Assembly: GCA_963921335.3 (NCBI GenBank)
Contig: CAWUFC020000002.1
Coordinates: 124,001 to 188,000 of the forward strand
DNA length: 64,000 nucleotides
Source of the DNA: CAWUFC02 sp963921335
GTDB taxonomy: Bacteria > Pseudomonadota > Gammaproteobacteria > Pseudomonadales > Halieaceae
Direction of reading: 5' to 3'
Position 1 is the stretch's first letter; each line of letters starts with the position of its first letter. The notes below the pieces were generated by a model that worked only from the letters and a program-made list of their open reading frames with translations, was not told the DNA's origin and did no database searches. Positions 23,365-32,087 of the stretch are shown here, one piece after another. Both the position numbers and the translations under genes were made by a program.

Positions 23365-24459
23365 TTATTCAGAAAGGGTCATGAAGTAGGCGATCATTGC
23401 CGCCAGGTCTTCTTCACCCAATGGATAGGCCGCCATCACTGGCGCATAGCCCTCCACCATTTTCGCGTTGGGGTCGGTGATAGATTCAGCCAGGTAGGCA
23501 TCTTCGGCGATCACCGTACTCCCATCAGTTAGCGTTTCTGTGCGTCCATACATACCTTTCCAGGTCGGACCCACACCGCGACTGCCATCAAGACTGTGGC
23601 AGGCCAGGCAACCATTCTGCTTGGCCAGTTTCTCGCCACGCGCCACCGGGTCGCCCCCCGGCGCTTGCTTGCCTTGGGATTCAGCGAACGTGATTTGCTT
23701 GGCGAGCCAGCGCTTGTAGTCCACTGCCCCGTCGACAACCACATTGCTGCGCATGTTGTAGTGCCCCACGCCGCACAACTCTGCACAAAGCACTTCAAAC
23801 CCCCCTGCCACTGTCGGCGTCAGCCAGAAGTAGCTGACCAGACCGGGGACCACGTCCATTTTGGCGCGCCACTGGGGTACATAGAAGTTGTGCAAGACGT
23901 CCTTGGAGCGCAGATTGAACTTGATGGGCTGGTCCAGCTGGATATGTGCCGGCTCGCCAATGACCACGATGTCATCCTGTCCCCAGGGATCATCCGGGTC
24001 GATGCCCAAAGGGTTGTCAAAGGTGATATTGCGGTTGTCGGCCTTGCCGAGCGCGCCATCGGCCCCGGGTAGTCGGTAGCTCCACTGCCACTGATGGCCT
24101 ACCGCCTCAATGATCACCGCGTCCTCGGGCACGTTAATAAAGTCCGTATATACAATCAGGCCAGGCGCCAGCATGGCGAACACGCCCAGTGACGTGAGGC
24201 CGGTGAGCCAGCCCTCCAGTTTGTGATTCTCCGGCTCGTACTCTGCTTTGCGATCGGGTGAATGACGAAATTTGATCACGCAGTAGGCAATGAACAGGTT
24301 GACGGCGATGAACACGAAACCAGTTACCCAGAAGGTGATCATGATGGTGTCGTCCATGGCACCCCAGTTTGAGGCGAGTGGTGTAAACCACCAGGGGCTC
24401 CAGAAATGGAAGATGACCGAGCCGACCACCATCAATATCAGAACAATTGCGAGCGCCAT
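23365..24459 (-). CDS. ctaC: Cytochrome c oxidase subunit II with fused cytochrome c domain (caa3-type)
   Basis: The product has 364 residues. Hydrophobic segments at about 2-18, 38-60 and 85-105 are followed by a cupredoxin domain with a complete CuA site: His190, then C225-AEL-C229-GVG-H233-YN-M236. A linker leads to a c-type cytochrome domain (about 265-364) with heme motif C284LACH288, the direct entry for electrons. That makes it a caa3-like oxidase. Three N-terminal hydrophobic segments are one more than the usual two; the first may be a signal sequence. No lipobox Cys is seen. Its stop is 19 bases before the ctaD start. Confidence 0.95.
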   Translation of the reverse strand: MALAIVLILMVVGSVIFHFWSPWWFTPLASNWGAMDDTIMITFWVTGFVFIAVNLFIAYCVIKFRHSPDRKAEYEPENHKLEGWLTGLTSLGVFAMLAPGLIVYTDFINVPEDAVIIEAVGHQWQWSYRLPGADGALGKADNRNITFDNPLGIDPDDPWGQDDIVVIGEPAHIQLDQPIKFNLRSKDVLHNFYVPQWRAKMDVVPGLVSYFWLTPTVAGGFEVLCAELCGVGHYNMRSNVVVDGAVDYKRWLAKQITFAESQGKQAPGGDPVARGEKLAKQNGCLACHSLDGSRGVGPTWKGMYGRTETLTDGSTVIAEDAYLAESITDPNAKMVEGYAPVMAAYPLGEEDLAAMIAYFMTLSE

Positions 24460-24473
24460 AATTCTTATCCTTG

Positions 24474-25367
24474 TTAGGTGTGGCTATCCACAAACACCAT
24501 CGTGAATACCAGCAACAAATATGCGATCGAATACAGGAACAGGTTTAACGCGCTGCGACGGTCCAGCGGCCGTCGCGCAAAATCGATGGTCAGCAACAAA
24601 TAGACTACACCGGCCATGGTGCTGATGGTGAGGTACAGCGGGCCAGCAAGCCCGGCCAGGTAAAGCCACAGGGTGGCGGGCAACAGCGCTGCTGTGTACA
24701 GCAGCATTTTGGCCTTGGTGATAAAGCTGCCTGCGGTGACCGGCAGCATTGGAATACCCGCGCGGCGGTACTCATCCTCGCGCAGAAGAGCCAGTACCCA
24801 GAAGTGTGGCGGCTGCCACAGGAACATAATGACAAACAAAATGATGGCGGGCAGTTCTACCTTACCCGTGATGGCCGCCCAGCCTATGATAGGTGGTAAA
24901 GCCCCAGCGACGCCGCCAATTTCCGTGCACAGGTCAGAGCTGCGCTTGAGCCACATGCTGTAGATCACGACATAGAAGTAGATTGTGGCCACCGCGAGTG
25001 TTGAGGCTAGCAGGTTAGAGCTGAGCAACAAAATCAGGAATGCCAGGCCACCGAGGCCAAGGCCTATATGAAGTGCATCTTTCGGCGCTACACGGCCTGC
25101 CGCAATCGGGCGTAAAGCGGTGCGCGTCATCATCGGGTCGATATCGCGATCGATGTAGTTATTGAGGATGCCGGCTGAGGCCGAGGCAAGGCCTGTGCCC
25201 AGCAGCGTCAATAGAATTAGCGATAGAGGAATCGTGGAACCGGCGGCGAGCCACATACCGGCATAGGTGGTGACAAGAACTACGAGGGCAATACGGGGCT
25301 TACTCAGCTCGACATAGTCGGCCAACCGGGATCTAACCGTCGTTATCGCTACCCCCATACCGCTCAT
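24474..25367 (-). CDS. ctaB: Protoheme IX farnesyltransferase (heme O synthase)
   Basis: A 297-residue polytopic UbiA-family prenyltransferase that converts heme B to heme O by adding a farnesyl group. The first Asp-rich motif NNYIDRDIDPMMTRT, TALRPIAAGRV and the later segment VIMFLWQPPHFWVLALLREDEYRRAGIPM are typical. Start ATG 25367 is preferred over the adjoining GTG at 25370. It is the first gene of the oxidase operon, 14 bases from ctaC. CtaA (heme A synthase), SURF1 and the copper chaperone CtaG, common partners, are absent from this window, so heme A supply and CuB insertion rely on genes elsewhere. The 162-bp gap upstream shows no recognisable element. Confidence 0.95.
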   Translation of the reverse strand: MSGMGVAITTVRSRLADYVELSKPRIALVVLVTTYAGMWLAAGSTIPLSLILLTLLGTGLASASAGILNNYIDRDIDPMMTRTALRPIAAGRVAPKDALHIGLGLGGLAFLILLLSSNLLASTLAVATIYFYVVIYSMWLKRSSDLCTEIGGVAGALPPIIGWAAITGKVELPAIILFVIMFLWQPPHFWVLALLREDEYRRAGIPMLPVTAGSFITKAKMLLYTAALLPATLWLYLAGLAGPLYLTISTMAGVVYLLLTIDFARRPLDRRSALNLFLYSIAYLLLVFTMVFVDSHT

Positions 25368-25529
25368 CACCTATGGGTCTTAACACTACTGTTTTCGTTA
25401 TATTAGTGTTGCTGACTAACAGGAATATGGCATTCAAAATCCATATAACTGCTGCGATATATCCAGTCAGCACGTGATCTTTTTAACTCAAACGCCAACT
25501 AATTGCCAGCCTTGGGTTAAACTAGCCCT

Positions 25530-26417
25530 ATGGACGAAGTAAAGCCCTCTTCACAGCCTGACCCACAGTCGCCCAACATTGTGTTCGACAGCGGCGGCCT
25601 GCCAAAAGTGGCGCCGGCTAATTACCAGTCGCCCTATGACCAGGATTGGCGAGTGCTGGGCGGGCTAGCGGTTACCTTTGTCTACCAGATACTCATGGCC
25701 ATGTACATTGCCAGCGAGGTGGGCTGGCTCGAGTTCACCCGATTATCGGTGGAGCGCATGGGCAGTTTTCTGGAGGGCGCGTTCGCGCCGCTGGCCTTTT
25801 TGTGGCTGGTGATCGGTTACTTCCTACAGAAGAAAGAACTTCGCCAGAACACCGATGCCATGAAAATGCAGTTCATCGAAATCCAGAAGTCTGCCGAACA
25901 GGCGGTAGCGCAAACCGAAGCCATCGCCAGGACTGAGCTGCATCAGCGTCGGGAATCATTTCTTAAGGTCGCCGAAGTCGTCCGCGCGCAGTTGGGGCAC
26001 ATCGTCGGCATGCTCTACCTTTCAAGCCAAATGGCAGAGGCCAACGAAACCGGTATCGACGAGAGCAAGCTCGGCGATCTCTGGGGACGTATGAGCAGCG
26101 AAGACCCCGAAATATTCTCCCGGGAGATGCTTCGGCTAATCGCCCTGAGCTCGGAGGAATATCGCTACAAATTGCTGTTTGGGACCGAGGTGCGAACCCG
26201 GCATACCGAAAACTTCGAGCAATCCTTTGAGCGCCTGTTGAACTCTGCCCGCGCCTGCGATGAAGATCAAATGATTGAGGATGCCCTGCTCGGCGGCACT
26301 AATGGCAGCCTTTATCGCCGCATCCAGGAAGTACGGGAAAGCATTCCGGAAGGGTTTCGGCTCGGTGTTTACAATTTTGACCCCGACAGTCGTGAGGGTG
26401 ATTTACCCACCTTCTAG
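25530..26417 (+). CDS. Hypothetical membrane-anchored coiled-coil protein
   Basis: A 295-residue protein of unknown function. After a Pro/Ser-rich N-terminus of about 40 residues come two hydrophobic segments (about 44-62, LGGLAVTFVYQILMAMYIA, and 80-97, EGAFAPLAFLWLVIGYFL). A charged, helical region rich in K/E/Q (about 98-145) then suggests a coiled coil in the cytoplasm. The C-terminal 150 residues are soluble with no motif I recognise. The overall layout resembles phage/host membrane proteins with a LapA-like two-helix anchor, but this is not enough for a function. It converges with the chaC-like gene, overlapping by 4 bases. Confidence 0.7.
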   Translation: MDEVKPSSQPDPQSPNIVFDSGGLPKVAPANYQSPYDQDWRVLGGLAVTFVYQILMAMYIASEVGWLEFTRLSVERMGSFLEGAFAPLAFLWLVIGYFLQKKELRQNTDAMKMQFIEIQKSAEQAVAQTEAIARTELHQRRESFLKVAEVVRAQLGHIVGMLYLSSQMAEANETGIDESKLGDLWGRMSSEDPEIFSREMLRLIALSSEEYRYKLLFGTEVRTRHTENFEQSFERLLNSARACDEDQMIEDALLGGTNGSLYRRIQEVRESIPEGFRLGVYNFDPDSREGDLPTF

Positions 26418-26917
26418 CGGTTCAATAGCAGGCGCTCCAGCTCAAACACGTGCGCGTCATCGATCGACAGCTCCCTCAGTGCCTCTGCAAGCTGCAATAC
26501 ATACTCACGGTTGGAACCACTGGGGCCATGCGATTGGGCTATGACGGTCGCCAGTTCAGGTTCAGTGGCCGGCCCCATATAGGCGTGGTTATTCTCATCC
26601 GCGACATACACTGTGCCGGTAACATGGCGGCCGTCGCTCAGCTCAATATCAGTATCCAGCCGTTGGTAACCATTTTTTTCTCGATGATCAAGATGCTCAA
26701 AGACACCTTCCTCGATCGCATAAGCCATGCCCATGCAGGTCACTGCCTCAGCCGGCAGCAGGGTCACCACCCTCCCCGGCGCTTTCGGTGTCCCCCTGTG
26801 ATCGTGTGAACCCTGCCAGAAACGACGTTCCCATCCGGTAATACTGGCCGGCACTCTCTCGAGGTAAGGGAAGTCGATCTTGTAGATCAGTGAGCCATAG
26901 CCGAATACCCAGTGCAT
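26414..26917 (-). CDS. ChaC-family gamma-glutamylcyclotransferase
   Basis: A 167-residue enzyme starting MHWVFGYGSLIYKIDF. The FGYGSL loop binds the gamma-glutamyl group, and the catalytic Glu is expected in HREKNGY (about residues 77-83). ChaC enzymes cleave glutathione to 5-oxoproline and Cys-Gly in the cytosol. Length and the RRFWQGSHDHRGTP segment match ChaC rather than the GGACT-plant group. Its ATG overlaps the stop codon of the BtuB-like gene by one base (TAATG), so it is translationally coupled to a TonB receptor gene. That pairing has no obvious metabolic reason. Confidence 0.88.
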   Translation of the reverse strand: MHWVFGYGSLIYKIDFPYLERVPASITGWERRFWQGSHDHRGTPKAPGRVVTLLPAEAVTCMGMAYAIEEGVFEHLDHREKNGYQRLDTDIELSDGRHVTGTVYVADENNHAYMGPATEPELATVIAQSHGPSGSNREYVLQLAEALRELSIDDAHVFELERLLLNR

Positions 26918-28791
26918 TACAGCCCCAGGCTAATGGCCAGACGAGGAAAGAAACCAGCTGCTGGAAAACCAACCGCCTGCTCATAATCCTCGTCAAACAG
27001 ATTGGAGATCGCCAGTTCCAGTTTCAGGGTTTCGTTGGGCTGCCAGCTGAGATTAATGTCCATGGTGTTGTACGCATCCAACACATAGGATTGTGTTTCG
27101 CCCGTATGCAGGGATGATTCATAAACCTCGTCTACCCATAGATACTCCGCCACGAAGGCCCAGCTTTCGGCAAAGCGGTAGAACAGCTGTGCACCGGCTT
27201 TCCATTCCGGGCGTCCGCGCAATCTGTCAGCACTGCCAACGACTCGAATATCCGTGTAAGTGGCATGGGCCTGCAAGCTCAAGCTTTCACTCAGCGGCAT
27301 TTCTGCACTGAGTTCCAGCCCACGGGTTTTTACTTCATCCCGATTCACATTGGTAAACAGCTCGTCGTCAAAGTCGATCAGGTCTTCGAATCGATTGTCG
27401 AACCACGCCAGATTAAGCAGCCAGCTATTGCTAAAGCGGTGTTCAACACCAATGTCCCAGCTGTCTGCCCGCTCGGGTTTCAAATCGGGGTTGCCCACCA
27501 GCGGATGGGCAAGAGCGAAGAAACTGGGTGGTTTGAAACCCTGACCCCAGTTAGCGCGCAAACGAGTGGCATCGTTGCTCAGTGCGTAGAGCAGACCTAT
27601 TCGAGGTGTCCACTCCGAGGGCAGCTCCTCTACGTCGTCGTAGCGCAAACCCGCTGATAGGGTCAATCCATTCGCGAATTGCTGCTGCCACTCAGCGAAG
27701 GCGCCCAGAGTTTCACGCTCCAGTTCAAAGTCGGTCGGCAGCACAACCCCAAAAAACTCAAGGAAACCCTCGCTGGTACCGTCCTCCAGCCGAACGTCCG
27801 CGCCCAGGGCCAGTTTGCCACTGTCCCAACTGCGCTGGTTATTCCAGGTCAACTGGCTGCGCTCAAAATCGATGTCAGCACCGCTGGCGGGTACTTCCGT
27901 GCCCGGAAATATGCCGGGTGAACGCTCGCTGGAGTCCGTTTCAAAGTAATTGAGTATCAGCTCCGTGCGCCATGATTCACCCAGTTGTGTAGCTGCCCCC
28001 AGCTGTGCAGAGAGTTCCTGGTTTTGTCGTTCATCGAGTTCTCTGTAAACGGCATATTCCGGCCCACCGCTGTCCTCTGGAAATCCAGCCTGAACGGAAT
28101 CAGCCAGTCGCAAACGCGCCCATAGCCTGCTGCGTGCTCCGAGGCCAAGATCCAGTTGGCCGGTCAGAAAATCCAGCTCATGCTGGCTGCCCTCTACAAC
28201 ATCCCCCGCGTCCTTGCGACCAATACCAAGGCCCAGCTGCCCACGCTCGCCGATCTGGAGAAGGCCCCTGGCGGCAACTCGGTAGTAGTCATCGCTGCCG
28301 CCTTCCAGGCGCAGTCCTGCGGAGGAGCCACTGGTGTCGCGGCGGGTAATAATGTTGACCACACCGGACAATGCATCGGCGCCGTAAATCGCCGACTGGG
28401 GGCCGCGAATAAGCTCAATCCGCTCGATGCTGGCAATATCCAGGCTGGAGAAGTCAAAGGAGCCGCCCCGCGTATTGGTGGGGTTATTGACCTGCACACC
28501 GTCAATTAATACAACGGCAAAATTGGCTTCGCCGCCACGCAGGTACAAGCTGGTAACGCCGCCTTCACCACCCTGTCGATTGATCGTGACCCCCGGCAGG
28601 GCTTGTAGCAGCTGATCGACCGAATCCTTGTTCAGGGATTCGATGCGGTCCTGATCAATCACTGAGATTTGGGCACTCATCGAATCGGCGGAGTTATCGA
28701 GTCGGGTGCCAACAACTTCTACAGTTTCCATGGCCTGGGACAGGCCAGAAAGGAGTGAAAGCCCGTACAAGGGCAAAAACGAGGACTTCAA
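26917..28791 (-). CDS. btuB: TonB-dependent outer-membrane receptor, BtuB-like (vitamin B12)
   Basis: A 624-residue receptor: a signal peptide of about 20 residues, a TonB box ETVEVVGTR directly after it, a plug domain with LLQALPGVTINRQGG, LYLRGGEANFAVVLIDGVQVN and ERIELIRGPQSAIYGADALSGVVNIIT, and then a beta-barrel to the end. Sequence order and size match BtuB, which imports cobalamins, and the B12-dependent mutase encoded in this window would need them. A siderophore receptor is the alternative. The start is a TTG (28791) without a clear ribosome-binding site; the next ATG lies after the signal peptide, and an in-frame stop closes the frame shortly upstream. No cobalamin riboswitch is visible in the 59 bases upstream. 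Confidence 0.85.
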   Translation of the reverse strand: MKSSFLPLYGLSLLSGLSQAMETVEVVGTRLDNSADSMSAQISVIDQDRIESLNKDSVDQLLQALPGVTINRQGGEGGVTSLYLRGGEANFAVVLIDGVQVNNPTNTRGGSFDFSSLDIASIERIELIRGPQSAIYGADALSGVVNIITRRDTSGSSAGLRLEGGSDDYYRVAARGLLQIGERGQLGLGIGRKDAGDVVEGSQHELDFLTGQLDLGLGARSRLWARLRLADSVQAGFPEDSGGPEYAVYRELDERQNQELSAQLGAATQLGESWRTELILNYFETDSSERSPGIFPGTEVPASGADIDFERSQLTWNNQRSWDSGKLALGADVRLEDGTSEGFLEFFGVVLPTDFELERETLGAFAEWQQQFANGLTLSAGLRYDDVEELPSEWTPRIGLLYALSNDATRLRANWGQGFKPPSFFALAHPLVGNPDLKPERADSWDIGVEHRFSNSWLLNLAWFDNRFEDLIDFDDELFTNVNRDEVKTRGLELSAEMPLSESLSLQAHATYTDIRVVGSADRLRGRPEWKAGAQLFYRFAESWAFVAEYLWVDEVYESSLHTGETQSYVLDAYNTMDINLSWQPNETLKLELAISNLFDEDYEQAVGFPAAGFFPRLAISLGL

Positions 28792-28850
28792 GGGGATACC
28801 ACGTTAAGCGCTAAAACGCGCAAGTTTACAGCATTTGCCTGCCAAATTAA

Positions 28851-29312
28851 TCATACTTCGAGGCGTTTGAGCGCCATAATCGGGATCTGCCGCTGGCCTG
28901 CGCAGCGTGCCTGGTAGTCACGATAGGTCGGCAACGCTTCACTGATCGCCTGCCACTGCTGCCGGTATTCCTCTGCGATCAGCTCGCGCGCGCTGACCGC
29001 CAGGCTTCGGCGTTGCAGGACTATTTCTGCGATGGGATTAGCGCGCAAATTCTCTATCCAGCCCGGATCTTTTGGCATACCGCCGCGCGAGCCGACGATC
29101 AGCCATTCATCCTCGGCAGGAAAATACGGTAACACCGCCTCTCTTATTTGACCGCTGATGCGCCCCGTACTGCGCAGCATCAGGGCCGGATTGGGGGAGA
29201 TCCCCACCTGCCGGGCAAACAGGTGATTTAGCAATGAATGACCACTGTAGCGTACCAGCATTTTGTCCAGCTTCAGTCCGCTTGATGTGGTCATCAGGTC
29301 GATCAGAGCCAC
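28851..29312 (-). CDS. DUF385/deazaflavin-dependent nitroreductase-family protein
   Basis: A 153-residue split-barrel protein. The core PYFPAEDEWLIVGSRGGMPKDPGWIENLRANP is split here by description only: WLIVGSRGGMPKDP and GWIENLRANP are the family signatures, followed by YRQQWQAISEALPTYRDYQ and QIPIMALKRL. Relatives in actinobacteria (Ddn) use F420H2 to reduce quinones or nitro-compounds; members in proteobacteria may use another flavin or be lipid/quinone binders. Start GTG 29312 is preferred over ATG 29294 because GGAGA lies about 10 bases upstream of it. It is divergent from prc. A second member of the family is at 53035-53484. Confidence 0.75.
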   Translation of the reverse strand: MALIDLMTTSSGLKLDKMLVRYSGHSLLNHLFARQVGISPNPALMLRSTGRISGQIREAVLPYFPAEDEWLIVGSRGGMPKDPGWIENLRANPIAEIVLQRRSLAVSARELIAEEYRQQWQAISEALPTYRDYQARCAGQRQIPIMALKRLEV

Positions 29313-29381
29313 GATAGTTTTCTCCGTGCAGGCTGTTACACTATACGGCCCAGTTAAGTAACACGATACCCCGAGGCTTGT

Positions 29382-31526
29382 TTGAACATCACATATACGC
29401 GTAAGGCGCTGTCGGCATTGACCGGCGGCCTGTCTATTGTGGCTCTGCTCGGGCTGCCACTCTCTGCTCACTCAGCTGCAGTCCTCGAATACTCTGAAGA
29501 CCAGTCTAAAACCGCCGTCGAACTGGTCGAAAAGCTGGAGAACCGTCATTACTCCAAGCTGAAGTTCGACGATGCGATGTCCTCAGTGATGCTGGACAAT
29601 TACCTCAAAGCACTCGATCCGGGCCATATGTTTCTGCTGCAGTCCGATGTGGACGAGTTTGAGGCCTATCGCTCTCAGTTGGACAACCAGTTCAATACAG
29701 GCAACCTGGATGCTGGCTTTATTGTGTTCGCCCGCTACCAGACCCGCATCGAGGATCGATTGAGCAAGCTTCTGGCTGAGTTGCCAGAGATGATCGAACG
29801 GATGGATTTCACCGTTGAGGAAAGCCTGACCCTTGACCCGGAGAAAAGAGCCTGGGCTTCGACGCCGGCAGAGGCAGATGAGCGCTGGCGCAAGCAAATC
29901 AAGAACGCGGTATTGAGCCTGAAAATGGCGCGCAAAGAGCTGGATGAGATAGAGCCCACACTGCGCAAGCGGTATGAGAACCAGCAGAAGCGTATTAGTC
30001 AGTACAATGCGCAGGACGTTTTTCAGGTTTATGCAAACGCCCTCGCCGAACAATACGATCCACACACAAGCTACCTGTCGCCGCGCACGTCTGAGAACTT
30101 CAACATCAACATGAGCCTGTCCCTGGAGGGCATCGGCGCAGTGCTGCAGTTGCAGGACGAGTATACGCGAGTGTCGCGAATTGTTGCCGCAGGACCCGCC
30201 GACAAGCAGGGAGAACTGCAGCCTTCCGATCGCATTATCGCGGTAGGACAGGATGAAGATGGCGAGATGGTCGATGTGATCGGTTGGCGACTGGACGAGG
30301 TTGTGCAGCTGATACGCGGGCCAAAGGATTCCACGGTGCGTCTTGAGGTTATTCCCGGTAAGTCCAAGTCCACTGATGCCCGCAAGGTCATTACCATCGT
30401 GCGCAATAAGGTGAAGCTTGAAGAGCAGAGCGCGCAAAAGAAGATTATTGAAGTGCCCGAGGGAGATACTACCTACAAGGTGGGTGTGATTGACATCCCG
30501 GCCTTCTATATAGACTTTGAGGCACTCCGCCGTGGCGATGATGACTACAAGTCAACTACCCGCGACGTAAAGCGACTGCTGGATGAGCTCGTCGCTGAAT
30601 CAGTCGACGGTATTGTCATTGACCTGCGCAACAACGGCGGCGGCTCTTTGCAGGAGGCCAACGAGCTGACGGGGCTGTTTATTGAATACGGACCCACCGT
30701 GCAAATTCGCCACTCTTCCCGCAAAGTGTTTCGCGATGGTAAGCGATTGCGTACGCCCTACTATGATGGTCCACTGGCTGTACTGATTAATCGCCTCAGC
30801 GCTTCGGCGTCTGAGATTTTCGCCGGAGCGATCCAGGACTACCAGCGTGGAGTCATCGTTGGAGGACAGTCCTTTGGTAAAGGCACGGTGCAGACCCTGA
30901 TCCCGCTCCATGAGGGTCAGCTGAAGCTCACTGAATCCAAGTTTTATCGCATTAGTGGCGAAAGCACCCAGCATCGCGGTGTCATCCCCGACCTGGAGTT
31001 TCCCTCCCATTTTGACAAGTCCCAAATTGGTGAGAGCGCTCTTGATAACGCGCTCGACTGGGATCAGATCAGTGGCGTGCGTCATCGCAAGTACCATGAC
31101 ATCCCCGGATTGCTGCCCGACCTGAGCGATCAGTATGAAGCCCGCACTCGGGAAGACCCGGATTTTGTCTATCTGCGAGAGAGTCTCGCCCTGGCGGCTG
31201 AAGCGCGCAAAATTGAAGCACTCCCCCTTAATGAAGCAGCACGTGTCGCCCTGCGTGACCAGCAGAAAGCCAGAGGCCTGGCACTGGAGAACGAGCGCCG
31301 GAAGGCCAAAGGGCTTGAACTGCTGGAAGATCTGGACCAACAGGATTCAGAAAGCACTGACGATCTCGCTGCGAATGACGAGACTGACGATGCCACAGAA
31401 GAAGAAACTGAAACCGCCGAGGTGGAGGTTGAAGATATTATCCTGGAGCAGTCAGGCAGCGTTCTGGTGGATATGCTGACCTACAAGCGAGAAGCAGTCG
31501 CTGATCGTCGACACTACGGTTCCTGA
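29382..31526 (+). CDS. prc: Carboxy-terminal (tail-specific) processing protease
   Basis: A 714-residue periplasmic S41 peptidase. The signal peptide ends near AHSAA (about residue 28). A long helical N-domain is followed by a PDZ domain around 240-330 (LSLEGIGAVLQLQDEY, GPADKQGELQPSDRIIAVG). The catalytic region is GIVIDLRNNGGGSLQEA, SASASEIFAGAI (Ser nucleophile) and GGQSFGKGTVQT (Lys of the Ser-Lys dyad). The C-terminal region (about 560-714) has the DUF3340-type tail with an E/D-rich end. It degrades incorrectly folded periplasmic proteins and trims FtsI/MepS in enterics. The start is TTG 29382 with GAGG at 29373-29376; the next plausible start would remove the signal peptide. Confidence 0.95.
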   Translation: MNITYTRKALSALTGGLSIVALLGLPLSAHSAAVLEYSEDQSKTAVELVEKLENRHYSKLKFDDAMSSVMLDNYLKALDPGHMFLLQSDVDEFEAYRSQLDNQFNTGNLDAGFIVFARYQTRIEDRLSKLLAELPEMIERMDFTVEESLTLDPEKRAWASTPAEADERWRKQIKNAVLSLKMARKELDEIEPTLRKRYENQQKRISQYNAQDVFQVYANALAEQYDPHTSYLSPRTSENFNINMSLSLEGIGAVLQLQDEYTRVSRIVAAGPADKQGELQPSDRIIAVGQDEDGEMVDVIGWRLDEVVQLIRGPKDSTVRLEVIPGKSKSTDARKVITIVRNKVKLEEQSAQKKIIEVPEGDTTYKVGVIDIPAFYIDFEALRRGDDDYKSTTRDVKRLLDELVAESVDGIVIDLRNNGGGSLQEANELTGLFIEYGPTVQIRHSSRKVFRDGKRLRTPYYDGPLAVLINRLSASASEIFAGAIQDYQRGVIVGGQSFGKGTVQTLIPLHEGQLKLTESKFYRISGESTQHRGVIPDLEFPSHFDKSQIGESALDNALDWDQISGVRHRKYHDIPGLLPDLSDQYEARTREDPDFVYLRESLALAAEARKIEALPLNEAARVALRDQQKARGLALENERRKAKGLELLEDLDQQDSESTDDLAANDETDDATEEETETAEVEVEDIILEQSGSVLVDMLTYKREAVADRRHYGS

Positions 31527-31541
31527 TCGACTAACAGGAAC
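31519..31541. terminator. Inverted repeat between convergent prc and HAMP-protein genes
   Basis: GTTCCTG at 31519-31525 and CAGGAAC at 31535-31541 form a perfect 7-bp dyad with a 9-base loop that spans the prc stop codon. No T-tract is present, so it is a weak candidate for a two-way transcription end. Confidence 0.35.
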
Positions 31542-31550
31542 ACACCCGCT

Positions 31551-32045
31551 TCAGTCTGCGGGCTTCTCCGTAGCGAAGAAATCCAGTTGCGCTTTCAATT
31601 CGGCTGCCTTGGGGTCACCTGAGGCAGCCATTTCATCTACCAGGCGACTGGCTGATTCAATTCTGGCCTTGTAGGTCCCTATAGTCGCATTGAGGGCGTC
31701 AGCGACCTCATCGAAATGGTCACCGGGGCGAAGTTTCAGGACCTGGTACAAGTTGCCTTCTTCCATGGCTTTGACGGTTCGCTCTATGGCGTATACCGGG
31801 CCGGCAATATGGAAGCTGATTTTGCGGCCAATGAAGTACACAATAACGACTGCTACCAGTTCCATCGCTGCAACAGACACATTGAATACGTTGAACAGCG
31901 CATCTTCTGAACCAAACATATTGTCCAGCACGAAGGCCAGCATAATGATCACGTTGAGGGTGATGAGCGTGATCAGCAGCGTGTTCATGATCAACTTCTG
32001 CTGAAAGTCATTCTTGATAATGACCTGGCTTCTGGCTTTATTCAT
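31551..32045 (-). CDS. Orphan HAMP-domain membrane protein
   Basis: A 164-residue protein with two membrane helices, LIMNTLLITLITLNVIIMLAF (split at residue 15-35) and SVAAMELVAVVIVYFIGRKI (about 55-75). A HAMP-type module follows (about 75-130): a proline-containing first helix (HIAGPVYAIERTVKAMEEGN) and DHFDEVADALNATIGTY. No kinase, GGDEF or methyl-accepting output is present; only a short C-terminal helix. The periplasmic loop is about 15 residues, too small for a ligand domain. ATG 32045 is preferred over TTG 32057. It may be a degenerate chemoreceptor or a HAMP adaptor. It lies beyond cysG on the same strand, separated by 42 bp. Confidence 0.7.
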   Translation of the reverse strand: MNKARSQVIIKNDFQQKLIMNTLLITLITLNVIIMLAFVLDNMFGSEDALFNVFNVSVAAMELVAVVIVYFIGRKISFHIAGPVYAIERTVKAMEEGNLYQVLKLRPGDHFDEVADALNATIGTYKARIESASRLVDEMAASGDPKAAELKAQLDFFATEKPAD

Positions 32046-32087
32046 ATTAGTATCCAAAAACGTGCAACTCGCTTAAAACAATAGCAC

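Noticed and set aside
28792..28850. Cobalamin riboswitch upstream of the BtuB-like gene
   Set aside because: The gap is only 59 bases, too short for a whole aptamer, and no B12-box sequence is seen.
29583..31340. Two long open frames on the minus strand inside prc (29583-30437 and 30600-31340)
   Set aside because: They lie antisense to a well-supported S41 protease and show no family motif; their length comes from codon bias of the real gene.
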